A stretch of 10,564 bases of DNA from assembly GCA_964478455.1 (NCBI GenBank), contig CAYZJD010000142.1, forward strand, positions 1 through 10,564, given 5' to 3'. Shown here piece by piece: positions 1-5,629 of the stretch (positions are counted from its first letter, which is position 1; the number at the start of each line of letters is the position of its first letter). The translations under genes and the position numbers were made by a program. Source of the stretch: CAYZJD01 sp964478455 (GTDB lineage Bacteria; Acidobacteriota; Terriglobia; Bryobacterales; Bryobacteraceae). The notes under the pieces are model-generated. The model did no database searches, had not been told where the DNA came from, and saw only the letters and a program-made list of their open reading frames with translations.

Positions 1-9
1 GGTCCTCTT

Positions 10-26
10 TGGTACGTCTGTGGTAC
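10..26. repeat. Short direct repeat TGGTAC x2 next to tRNA-Leu 3' end
   Basis: TGGTAC occurs at 10-15 and again at 21-26, an 11-bp period, roughly one helical turn. It lies in the gene-free 72 bases beyond the 3' end of the tRNA-Leu gene. Similar short tandem GTACCA-type repeats are found near tyrosine-recombinase genes of tRNA-integrated islands, so this may be recombinase-related. That link is inference from memory and position. No integrase gene is visible in the window, and two copies of six bases can be chance. Confidence 0.3.
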
Positions 27-72
27 ACGCCGAAAAGGGAGCCGTAATCCAATGATTCTTAAGACGGTTAGA

Positions 73-159
73 TGGTGCGGATGGGGAGGGTCGAACTCCC
101 ACGGCCTTACGGCCACCAGCTCCTAAGGCTGGCGCGTCTGCCAGTTTCGCCACATCCGC
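73..159 (-). tRNA. tRNA-Leu, anticodon UAG
   Basis: The reverse strand folds as a class II tRNA. The acceptor stem is GCGGATG/CATCCGC with discriminator A, followed by a genome-encoded CCA (75-73). The anticodon stem CCAGC/GCTGG encloses the loop CTTAGGA, giving anticodon TAG (plus-strand 123-125) with G37. A long variable arm built on GGCC/GGCC pairing is typical of leucine or serine tRNAs. The T arm is GGGAG-TTCGACC-CTCCC. It decodes CUA, and by wobble CUG, leucine codons. The mature tRNA without CCA spans 76-159. It is the last feature of the leftward run, and its 3' end faces the window edge, a common integration target for mobile islands. Confidence 0.96.
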
Positions 160-161
160 GC

Positions 162-186
162 GAGGGCGCGTTCCGCCCTCATCATA
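162..186 (-). promoter_or_regulatory. Candidate tRNA-Leu -10 box and adjacent hairpin
   Basis: On the minus strand TATGAT (186-181) is a reasonable -10 hexamer about 20 nt upstream of the mature tRNA 5' end. No convincing -35 box lies at 16-18 nt spacing. Directly between it and the tRNA is a perfect 7-bp inverted repeat, GAGGGCG/CGCCCTC (162-168 and 174-180) with a 5-nt loop. A start site 6-7 nt past the -10 would fall inside this repeat. The promoter and an RNA hairpin are therefore partly incompatible readings of the same bases. Confidence 0.3.
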
Positions 187-415
187 GCATCGACGGCGCT
201 GGTCACCGGCGGGCAGCGGGTAAAATCTGCATCAAGCGTTGAACCGCCTCGAGCACTCCAACCGCCCCGTTCACCCCGATCATTCTCGATGACAGATCGA
301 GCAGGCGAACCTCGCGCCAGCCGCAGTGCTGGGGCGGAAAAGGAGCACTTCAATTTCGCCATCGGCCGGATTCAGCCCATCGGCCTGACCTGTCTACAAT
401 CTCCGATCTAAGAAT
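187..415. other. Gene-free spacer between tRNA-Leu and coiled-coil gene
   Basis: No reading frame here has a recognisable protein signature. The only pattern seen is CATCGGCC repeated at 360-367 and 378-385 (18-bp period) just downstream of the 416-1171 gene. No U-tract terminator was found for that gene. The stretch may hold tRNA upstream control sequence, but nothing specific can be supported. Confidence 0.5.
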
Positions 416-1171
416 CTAATGACGGAATTGGCATACTCCAAGATCGCGCTGATTAGACCTGACGGTAACAAGCAAGGGATTCTGTGGGGTCCATGCTGGG
501 GCAGAAATGCCGACGCCCCACTGGGTGTCTGACAATCGCCCTCCCCATCCACCAAGCAAATGCGCCCCGGCACCGAGAATCGTGCCATGGGCACTTGTCA
601 AGCCATTTGAACACTCCACCAGAAGCCTGACTGGCGTCACCGGCTGATCAATTGTGACGAGAAACTGCGCCTCGTATGGGGGAGATGGATTCGGTTCGCG
701 AGGTAGCCGATTCACGCTCACAATTCTCGGTGGCTGCTTCAGTGACGCTACATCGAGCTTAATCGGCGATCTTCGAAAATCCTCGGCGACACCGGCACGC
801 GTTTCCTGTCCGGTTCTCTGAATTGCGGACTCCAGTGAGCGTTCGGCTTGCTCGCGGCGACCGCTCTCTCGCGCAAGATCTAACCTAAGGGAGGCCATTT
901 CCTCGCGCGCGGATTTGGCTTCCGCCTTGGCTGATGAAGCCGCTTGTCTAGCCCCATGAACATCAACTTGTAGCCGATCCTGTGCCGCGCTACTCCTGAC
1001 GGCCTGCCAAATGATGAGCCCAATGGCAACCAGGCTAATTCCAATAAACGCAACCTTATACGCAGCTTTCTTTCGGTTTGTTTCTGGCGGGTGAAGCGTC
1101 ATGTTCACGCCCATGAAAGCCGTGAGGGACGCAAGTAGTCCAAGCGCGACGGAGATTGCGATGTCCAGCAC
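416..1171 (-). CDS. Membrane-anchored coiled-coil protein of unknown function
   Basis: The 251-aa product is not recognised as a known family. Two hydrophobic segments (about residues 3-24 and 38-58) are separated by a short polar loop ending in RKK. They are followed by an Ala/Glu/Arg-rich heptad-like stretch (about 62-120, probable coiled coil), then a Pro-rich linker and a beta-rich C-terminal region (about 147-251) with a Gly-rich patch around 200-212. It is probably anchored in the inner membrane with a large soluble C-terminal part; which side that faces is not clear. The start is GTG at 1171: an in-frame TAG lies four codons upstream, and no good Shine-Dalgarno sequence is seen. ATG at codon 20 is an alternative start that would remove the first membrane segment. 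The DNA is visibly less GC-rich than the neighbours, suggesting horizontal acquisition together with the tRNA-proximal location. The reading frame is convincing because of its regular protein architecture; its role is unknown. Confidence 0.72.
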   Translation of the reverse strand: MLDIAISVALGLLASLTAFMGVNMTLHPPETNRKKAAYKVAFIGISLVAIGLIIWQAVRSSAAQDRLQVDVHGARQAASSAKAEAKSAREEMASLRLDLARESGRREQAERSLESAIQRTGQETRAGVAEDFRRSPIKLDVASLKQPPRIVSVNRLPREPNPSPPYEAQFLVTIDQPVTPVRLLVECSNGLTSAHGTILGAGAHLLGGWGGRLSDTQWGVGISAPAWTPQNPLLVTVRSNQRDLGVCQFRH

Positions 1172-1308
1172 GAAAAGAGACTACCATGCACTCCGACCTG
1201 ATCACCAGTGCCAACGTTACGGTGCGGCGTTTCCGGCATTTGGTTCGCTCTCCCGAGCCCCACCAAAGCATACCGAGTGTTGAGCGGTGCTGGAGATACC
1301 GGCGGCGC

Positions 1309-1758
1309 TCAGGCGGGAGCGAGGACTTCGACGCTGGTTGAAGCCGGTGCGAGGGCGGCGAGGCGGGAGTCGAACGTGAGCAGGGTGGCACGGTTCTGCC
1401 CGGCCAGGTAGAGAAGGTAGGCGTCGGTCACCTGACGGCCGCCCAACAGGCTCCGGAAGGCGCCAACAACCTGAGCGGAAGCGGGCTCCGGCAGCGAGTT
1501 CAGGTAGACATGCCGCGCGTCACTCACCATGGCGGACAGCAGACGAGCCGATTCCGACGGGCTCTTGACTACTCCGACAACCGACGGATTGGAGGACAGG
1601 CGGATGAACCCGAGTTGGGTCAGCGCACAGGTGGCCCAGCGGGCGCCGGAGGACTCCAGCCGCTGGCGAGCGGCACGGTGAAACTGGTGATTCGGCCACG
1701 CCAGGGCGAGGAGGACATTAACGTCTAGCAAATAAGTGCTAGAAGAAACCTTCCTCAT
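1309..1758 (-). CDS. vapC: PIN-domain ribonuclease toxin, VapC family
   Basis: The 149-aa product is a single PIN domain, the length expected for VapC toxins, which cleave RNA in a metal-dependent way and are neutralised by the co-encoded antitoxin. The N-terminal strand YLLDVNVLLAL carries the first acid, D12. The segment VTDAYLLYLA has D112, and LLTFDSRL has D130. The central motif WATCALTQLGFIRLSSNP matches the subfamily in which a Glu usually precedes the GF; here the residue is Q48, so one of the four canonical acidic positions is amide. The ATG at 1758 lies inside the end of the upstream antitoxin gene (20-nt overlap, different frame), which suggests translational coupling and antitoxin-first synthesis. 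The assignment to the PIN/VapC family is secure. Whether the Q48 variant is fully active, and what RNA it targets, cannot be read from the sequence. Confidence 0.9.
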   Translation of the reverse strand: MRKVSSSTYLLDVNVLLALAWPNHQFHRAARQRLESSGARWATCALTQLGFIRLSSNPSVVGVVKSPSESARLLSAMVSDARHVYLNSLPEPASAQVVGAFRSLLGGRQVTDAYLLYLAGQNRATLLTFDSRLAALAPASTSVEVLAPA

Positions 1759-1978
1759 CGATCAGCGCCTGAACTCGGGAAGCGGGGATAATCGGTGTGC
1801 CGGGAGGCACGTCGAACACCGGGAATCTGCCCTTCTTCCTCCGCGGTGTCGTCGGCGGCCCCGAGAGGCCGCGGCGGGCAAGTTCGGAAAGCACTTTGCC
1901 GAAGCCCCGCCCTGAGACGCGGGATACGTGGAGGGCGGCCTGGTACACGTCGTCATCGAGGGTTACGGTGGTCCTCAC
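1739..1978 (-). CDS. vapB: Ribbon-helix-helix antitoxin, VapB-like
   Basis: The 79-aa product begins RTTVTLDDDVYQAAL, the beta strand and first helix of a ribbon-helix-helix DNA-binding fold. A second helix follows around VLSELARRGL (residues 29-38). The tail (about 40-79), with PRRKKGRFPVFDVPPGTPI and a terminal acidic-aromatic EEGFF, would wrap the toxin. It sits immediately upstream of, and overlaps by 20 nt, the VapC gene, the standard antitoxin-toxin layout. The predicted start is GTG at 1978. No Shine-Dalgarno sequence precedes it, and the best promoter places transcription initiation at or very near that codon, so the message may be leaderless. As an RHH protein it probably represses its own operon through the repeats just upstream. 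Confidence 0.85.
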   Translation of the reverse strand: MRTTVTLDDDVYQAALHVSRVSGRGFGKVLSELARRGLSGPPTTPRRKKGRFPVFDVPPGTPIIPASRVQALIDEEGFF

Positions 1979-1984
1979 AGTTTC

Positions 1985-2020
1985 AGTGTGATGCGCTGAT
2001 ACGCTGATGTCAAGCGCATC
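1985..2020 (-). promoter_or_regulatory. Candidate vapBC promoter and autoregulatory operator
   Basis: On the minus strand a perfect TTGACA (2013-2008) is followed after 17 nt by CACACT (1990-1985), a weak -10 that matches three of six consensus bases. Overlapping these are an inverted repeat GATGCGC (1990-1996) / GCGCATC (2014-2020) and a direct repeat CGCTGAT (1994-2000 and 2002-2008), 8 bp apart. RHH antitoxins typically bind short repeats overlapping their own promoter, so this is the natural operator. The predicted start site falls at about 1978, the GTG of vapB. The gap to the upstream gene is only 60 bp, which limits where a promoter could be. Confidence 0.5.
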
Positions 2021-2038
2021 CGGGAGCAGGGCTCGGTC

Positions 2039-2932
2039 TCAGTCCGCGGCGCAGGAGGCGGAGGCCGCAAGAGCGTGAACAGGAGTAGCGTCGAAGGGCG
2101 GCGTGCCGTTCAGCACTCGCCGGCGCAGGCCCACCAGCCGGGTCGCTGTTTCCCCGCAGGCGCAGCGGGAATGGCAAACCTCCCCCGCCAGGCCGGTGGC
2201 TAGCCGCAGGACCGGATGGCGGAAGTTGGTGAGACACGTGACCAGCAACTCGGGTCCGGTGGGGCGCAGTTCGGTCTCGAACAGCGCGGCCTCGGTGCGG
2301 ACGTGCAACCCGTCGTGAGCCTCGCATTCCCAGGCGAGCAGTTCGCCGTCCGGGCCCAGGAACTGACCGAAGACGGGCACCTCGAAGATGCGCCAGAACA
2401 GATCCCGCGCCTCGTCGCTGACGAAGCCGTGCCGCACGCCGCCGAAGGCGATCACGGCGTGCGACACCCGCGGCACGGGCGCGCCACGATCTTCGTTGGC
2501 CTCCGCCAGCAGGCGCAGCACACCGACCGGCCCGGCGATCACCTGCGGCCGGTACCGGATCAGGCTCGACCGCCTCAACTCAGAGAAGACGCGTACTCCG
2601 CGGCCCCGCTTGAAGCCCGCCGCCAGGACAGCCGCCTTCTCCACCGGCGGCAGTGGCAAGAACAGACGCGGCGCCTCGGACCTCGACGCGCTCCGGTTGA
2701 CGAAGGCTTCCCGGCGAAAGCGCCACTGCGATAACTCGACCGCCGGCAGCCGCCGCAGCGCTTCAGCCGGCGAAGCGAGCGCGAGGATGTCCGCGGCCTT
2801 TCGCAGCCCGGTAGCGTCGAGAACGCGCCGGTAATAGCGGGTGTTGAACGCCGCCAGCAGCAGCGCCCGCATACGCGCATCCACCTGGATGCCGCCGCCG
2901 GACGCACTCCGGCGCCCCCACAAGAAGCGCAC
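2039..2932 (-). CDS. Compact PaaK/CapK-like adenylate-forming-family protein
   Basis: The 297-aa product resembles phenylacetate-CoA ligase/CapK proteins (usually about 430 aa) in two separated parts. Residues 21-70 match the family N-terminus (FNTRYYRRVLDATGL, then a segment ending LPAVELSQW). Residues 157-268 match the region leading into the C-terminal lobe: HAVIAFGGVRHGFVSDEAR, WECEAHDGLHVRTEAALFETE, then LLVTCLTNFRHPVLRLATG and CHSRCACGET. The usual Ser/Thr/Gly-rich ATP-binding loop is not visible, the family YG-x-TE segment reads as FGQFLGPDGE, and the C-terminal lysine lobe looks short. It may therefore bind, rather than activate, an acyl or aryl substrate, or act on a different one. 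The GTG start at 2932 is supported by AAGGAG nine nt upstream, the best ribosome site in this strand region. That site lies in an inverted repeat. The gene follows the amidohydrolase by 97 nt and could be the fourth gene of that operon. The family resemblance is moderate and a specific function is unknown. Confidence 0.7.
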   Translation of the reverse strand: MRFLWGRRSASGGGIQVDARMRALLLAAFNTRYYRRVLDATGLRKAADILALASPAEALRRLPAVELSQWRFRREAFVNRSASRSEAPRLFLPLPPVEKAAVLAAGFKRGRGVRVFSELRRSSLIRYRPQVIAGPVGVLRLLAEANEDRGAPVPRVSHAVIAFGGVRHGFVSDEARDLFWRIFEVPVFGQFLGPDGELLAWECEAHDGLHVRTEAALFETELRPTGPELLVTCLTNFRHPVLRLATGLAGEVCHSRCACGETATRLVGLRRRVLNGTPPFDATPVHALAASASCAAD

Positions 2933-2939
2933 AGTGCAT

Positions 2940-2973
2940 ATCTCCTTACAGATTGGTGCGGCACAAAGGAGAT
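2940..2973 (-). promoter_or_regulatory. Inverted repeat masking the ribosome site of the PaaK-like gene
   Basis: In the transcript, AUCUCCUU (2973-2966) is exactly complementary to AAGGAGAU (2947-2940), which contains the Shine-Dalgarno sequence of the GTG start at 2932. This gives an 8-bp stem with an 18-nt loop. The upstream arm can instead pair with a preceding GAGA through a GGAA tetraloop (2980-2969), and the two folds are mutually exclusive. The arrangement would allow translation of the gene to be switched by a ligand, by temperature or by ribosome passage. The complementarity is seen directly; the regulatory role is inferred. Confidence 0.45.
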
Positions 2974-2987
2974 TCCTCTCACCACGA

Positions 2988-3040
2988 ACGTAGGGTAAGT
3001 CTCCCGACTTGGCTGGACAAGACGGAGTCTTATCCTACGT
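2988..3040 (-). terminator. Long imperfect hairpin at amidohydrolase 3' end
   Basis: Reading leftward, ACGTAGG-A-TAAG-A-CTCC pairs with GGAG-A-CTTA-C-CCTACGT, 15 pairs interrupted by two mismatches. Inside it, CTTG/CAAG form a further short stem. The left arm includes the last codons and the TAA stop of the amidohydrolase gene. No run of T follows, so it is not a classical intrinsic terminator. It could protect the mRNA 3' end, attenuate transcription into the PaaK-like gene, or be the first half of a two-hairpin leader. Confidence 0.45.
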
Positions 3041-3965
3041 CTCGAAGCAAACGCTGCAAGTTGCCGCCAAGGATCGCGCGCGCTTCTTCCTCACGAACGC
3101 CGAGTTCGCCGAGAATCCCGACCTGTTCCCGGCAGATGGCGGCCTGCCAGCCGCGGGGGAAGAAAGAGGAATCGGTGCCAAACAACAGCCGTCCGGGCCC
3201 GGCCACGCCGAGCGCCCGGCGGAAGACCTCCTCGAGGTCCGTGCCAGGTTCCAGGTAGCGCACCCAGCGATTGCTGCTCGAAGTGTCCAGGTGCACGTTC
3301 GGGCAAGGGTCGCACACCATCAGCGCCTCGCGCAGATAGCCGGCCCCGAAGTGTGGGATGACGAAGTTCACCTTGGGATAGCTGAGAGCCACGGCGTGAA
3401 GGTCCACCGGGTTGGAGAAGCGCAGGTCGAACGGGGAGGGCAGGCTGAGCTTCTTTCTCGCTCCGACCGTGAGCACGCCGCAATGCACGAAGACGATGAC
3501 GCCCGACCGCTCTGAGGCCAACTCCAGCAGCGGTGTCACTCGCTCGTCCTGGACGGAGTAGCGGTGCATTGCGGGGAAGAGGCAGATTCCGCGCAGACCG
3601 TCCTCGTCCAGTGCCTTCCGCGCGCGCTCGACGGCGTCCGGCGCGCAGGGGTTCACCATGAAGTATCCGTAGAAGCGCTCCGGGAAGGCGGCCACGGCGG
3701 CGGCGACAGATCCTTCGTCTCCCGGCAGGCTCGCGATCAGCGCTGCCTTGGCGACGCCGTGCCGGTCCAGCTCCGCCAGCCAGCGCCCGGCCAGATCACG
3801 GGGATCGGGGGACGGCATCTCCCAGCCCAGCGCCTCGCACGCTGCCGCCACCGTCCTCCCGGCGGGCGGGCCACTCCTCTGCTCGGCCAGCATGGAAAAG
3901 AACCGGTAAGAGAAGAAGTGAACGTGAGCGTCGCAGACAGCGATCTCACCCCACGGTGTTTTCAT
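3030..3965 (-). CDS. Metal-dependent amidohydrolase (amidohydrolase-2 / ACMSD-like family)
   Basis: The 311-aa product has the TIM-barrel amidohydrolase signature. CDAHVHFF supplies the two N-terminal metal ligands H14 and H16. VFVHCG gives H161, VIPHFGAGY gives H205 and LLFGTDSSFF gives the catalytic/metal Asp D265. Family members decarboxylate or hydrolyse carboxylated aromatic or ring substrates such as ACMS and gamma-resorcylate; the substrate here cannot be deduced. The protein has no signal peptide and is expected in the cytoplasm. The ATG at 3965 lies inside the end of the upstream response-regulator gene (20-nt overlap in another frame), indicating translational coupling. Following a kinase/regulator pair is unusual for this family and suggests a regulated role. 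The length is normal for the family and the motifs are intact, so it is probably active. The downstream PaaK-like gene might handle a related aromatic or acyl compound, but that is speculation. Confidence 0.88.
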   Translation of the reverse strand: MKTPWGEIAVCDAHVHFFSYRFFSMLAEQRSGPPAGRTVAAACEALGWEMPSPDPRDLAGRWLAELDRHGVAKAALIASLPGDEGSVAAAVAAFPERFYGYFMVNPCAPDAVERARKALDEDGLRGICLFPAMHRYSVQDERVTPLLELASERSGVIVFVHCGVLTVGARKKLSLPSPFDLRFSNPVDLHAVALSYPKVNFVIPHFGAGYLREALMVCDPCPNVHLDTSSSNRWVRYLEPGTDLEEVFRRALGVAGPGRLLFGTDSSFFPRGWQAAICREQVGILGELGVREEEARAILGGNLQRLLRDVG

Positions 3966-4650
3966 CGGCGCCCTGCGGCTCCCTTGAGGTCAGGCGGGGG
4001 AAGCGCGTCAATCCGGCGGACAGAGCCAGTTGGGTCAACGCCGCCACGTTGTTGACGCCGAGCTTTCTCATCATCGTCTTGCGATAGCTGCGGACCGTCT
4101 GGAGTCCGATCTCGAGGAGGGTGGCGATCTCTTTGCTCGTTTTCCCTTCGGCGACCAGCCGCATCACTTGAACTTCCCGCGGCGAGAGCGATTCCAGCGC
4201 GGATGGCAAGGACTTGGCGTCGAGGTCCCCTTTCTGAATCCGGCTCAGCAGCCTGTCGGAGACCTGGGGGCTCAGGTAAGAACCGCCTTTGGCCACGGCC
4301 CGCAAAGCGTCGATGAGATCGCTGTCGGAGGCCTTCTTCAAGACGAACGCTCTGGCGCCGGCGCGGATGGCGCTGATAACCGAATGTTCGTCGTCGTACA
4401 TCGAAAGAATGATGATCTTGGCGCTGGGGCAGTGCCTCAAGATCTCGCTGCTCGCTTCGATTCCGTTCAGCCCGGGAAGCGCGATGTCCATCAGCACGAT
4501 GTCGGGGCGCTGCGCCTTGGCCACCTGGATGGCATCGGCGCCGTTCTCGGCCTCGCCGGCGACCACAAACTCAGGGGTGTGCTCCAGGATCGCCTTGATC
4601 CCGTCCCGCATGATCTTGTGGTCGTCCACCAGGAGGATCTGGTAGGCCAT
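3946..4650 (-). CDS. NarL/LuxR-type response regulator
   Basis: The 234-aa product has a receiver domain (about 3-120) and a C-terminal LuxR helix-turn-helix (about 153-212). The receiver has the acidic pair D9-D10, the phosphoacceptor D55 in LMDIALPG, S83 in place of the switch Thr/Ser, and K105 in FVLKKA. The HTH reads LSPREVQVMRLVAEGKTSKEI and continues through TVRSYRKTMMRKLGV, which is close to consensus. About 22 residues follow the HTH. It should be phosphorylated by the upstream kinase and bind DNA as a dimer. The ATG at 4650 is 19 nt after the kinase stop, preceded by a weak purine-rich TGGGGGTG ribosome site. The gene overlaps the start of the amidohydrolase, so kinase, regulator and enzyme probably form one transcript. 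Target genes are not visible, although the operon itself is a natural candidate. Confidence 0.95.
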   Translation of the reverse strand: MAYQILLVDDHKIMRDGIKAILEHTPEFVVAGEAENGADAIQVAKAQRPDIVLMDIALPGLNGIEASSEILRHCPSAKIIILSMYDDEHSVISAIRAGARAFVLKKASDSDLIDALRAVAKGGSYLSPQVSDRLLSRIQKGDLDAKSLPSALESLSPREVQVMRLVAEGKTSKEIATLLEIGLQTVRSYRKTMMRKLGVNNVAALTQLALSAGLTRFPRLTSREPQGADENTVG

Positions 4651-4669
4651 TAAACACCCCCAGCCGTAC

Positions 4670-5533
4670 TTATCCGGAAGGCCTCCGCTGTCCTTCCAGC
4701 CTGCCGGGCTCTTCTTTCGTGCAGTGCGCTTCGCCCGGATAGGCTGCTCTTACAATCGTACCTTCTCCCGGAGCGCTGGTCACCTCCAACTCCAGGGAAG
4801 CCTGAGACGCGTGGTATTCCATCAAGAGCAGGCCGAGACCGGGCCCCCTGTCCTTAACCCGTCCGACTACGAACCCGACTCCCTGGTCGCGAACCTCCAG
4901 CACTGTGCGGTTCTGCGAGGGTTTGACGATCACTTCGATCAGCGGGCTTTGCGAGTGCTCGACGGCATTCGCGATGGCCTGGTCGGCGATTTTGTAGAAG
5001 GCGCTCGCCACCTGGCTCGGCAGGTACTCCGCGAGATCAACCATCAGCCGCAGGGTTCCCGAATACCTCTTACGGTAGCGCCCGATGAGCCTCTCGAGCG
5101 CGAACTGGAGACCCGCTTTCTCCACCACCGCCGGGTTCAGCTCGTAGCTCAGCTCACGTACCTGCTCGATGGTGCGTTCCAGCAAGTGCTGGATTTCAAC
5201 TGTCCGCGCCTCGATCTCCGGGCAGCGCTCCTTCAGGTCCATCCGCAGAACGTCGAGTTGGAGTCCAACCGCGCTCAGAACCTGCCCCACTTCGTCGTGC
5301 AGAACCCGGGCCACACGGCCCCACTCCTGCTCCTGCGCGTTGATAAGCGTCACGATCATGCGCGCAAGCGATGGTTCATATTCCGACATGTCAGTACCGA
5401 GGAGCAGCCTTTCCCGCGCTCCGGCAACGTCCGGTCCGGCGCGAATGAGCCATATTCTCGCCGCCGGGGCCCCACTGTTGGCGGCGGCACCCGGCTCGCT
5501 GCCTATAATGACCGATTTCAAAGGAGAATTCAA
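4670..5533 (-). CDS. NarX-type sensor histidine kinase lacking a sensor domain
   Basis: The frame gives up to 287 aa. The HisKA_3 dimerisation/phosphotransfer part has WGRVARVLHDEVGQVLSAVG with phosphoacceptor H79. A coiled-coil helix follows (about 105-135), then an HATPase domain with N-box YKIADQAIANAVEHS, G1 box DQGVGF (216-221) and G2 box GPGLGLLLM (230-238). There is no membrane segment, PAS or GAF domain, so it is a cytoplasmic kinase whose input must come from a partner or from the short N-terminus. N-box residue Q185 sits where most relatives have Glu. The longest frame starts at TTG 5533 with no ribosome site and a low-complexity N-terminus. ATG at 5389 (codon 49) gives 239 aa beginning just before the conserved region and may be the true start. 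It is the first gene of the kinase-regulator-amidohydrolase set. Confidence 0.9.
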   Translation of the reverse strand: MNSPLKSVIIGSEPGAAANSGAPAARIWLIRAGPDVAGARERLLLGTDMSEYEPSLARMIVTLINAQEQEWGRVARVLHDEVGQVLSAVGLQLDVLRMDLKERCPEIEARTVEIQHLLERTIEQVRELSYELNPAVVEKAGLQFALERLIGRYRKRYSGTLRLMVDLAEYLPSQVASAFYKIADQAIANAVEHSQSPLIEVIVKPSQNRTVLEVRDQGVGFVVGRVKDRGPGLGLLLMEYHASQASLELEVTSAPGEGTIVRAAYPGEAHCTKEEPGRLEGQRRPSG

Positions 5534-5611
5534 CCGAAATTCGGCGGCCTTTGCGATGAAAAAGGCCAGGATCGAAGGCGCGAACAGACGGACTTTTGCC
5601 GTCCGGACGGC
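5534..5611. promoter_or_regulatory. Cluster of three palindromes between transketolase and kinase genes
   Basis: Three inverted repeats lie in the 96-bp gap. CCGAA-A-TTCGG is at 5534-5544, GGCCTTT/AAAGGCC at 5546-5567 with an 8-nt loop, and a perfect 14-bp palindrome GCCGTCCGGACGGC at 5598-5611. They follow the transketolase C-subunit stop on the minus strand and precede the kinase. None has a downstream T-run in the transcribed direction, so intrinsic termination is doubtful. They could be factor-dependent terminator structure or operator sites, including for the downstream response regulator. Confidence 0.4.
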
Positions 5612-5629
5612 TTGGGGTGGGGAGCTCGC

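Noticed and set aside
123..362. A 79-codon minus-strand frame ending in the tRNA-Leu gene
   Set aside because: Its C-terminus is translated tRNA sequence, a well-known false prediction. It has no ribosome site or domain.
394..594. A 66-codon minus-strand frame
   Set aside because: It lies inside the coiled-coil gene in another frame and has no protein-like features.
2216..2734. A 172-codon plus-strand frame opposite the PaaK-like gene
   Set aside because: Its residues are a Gln/Asp/Arg-rich shadow. The minus-strand gene shows real family motifs and a ribosome site.
5504..5509. A perfect TATAAT on the plus strand
   Set aside because: No -35 hexamer is at 16-18 nt (TTGGCG is 20 nt away), and no gene is supported on that strand downstream. 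AAAGGAG follows but without a nearby start codon.
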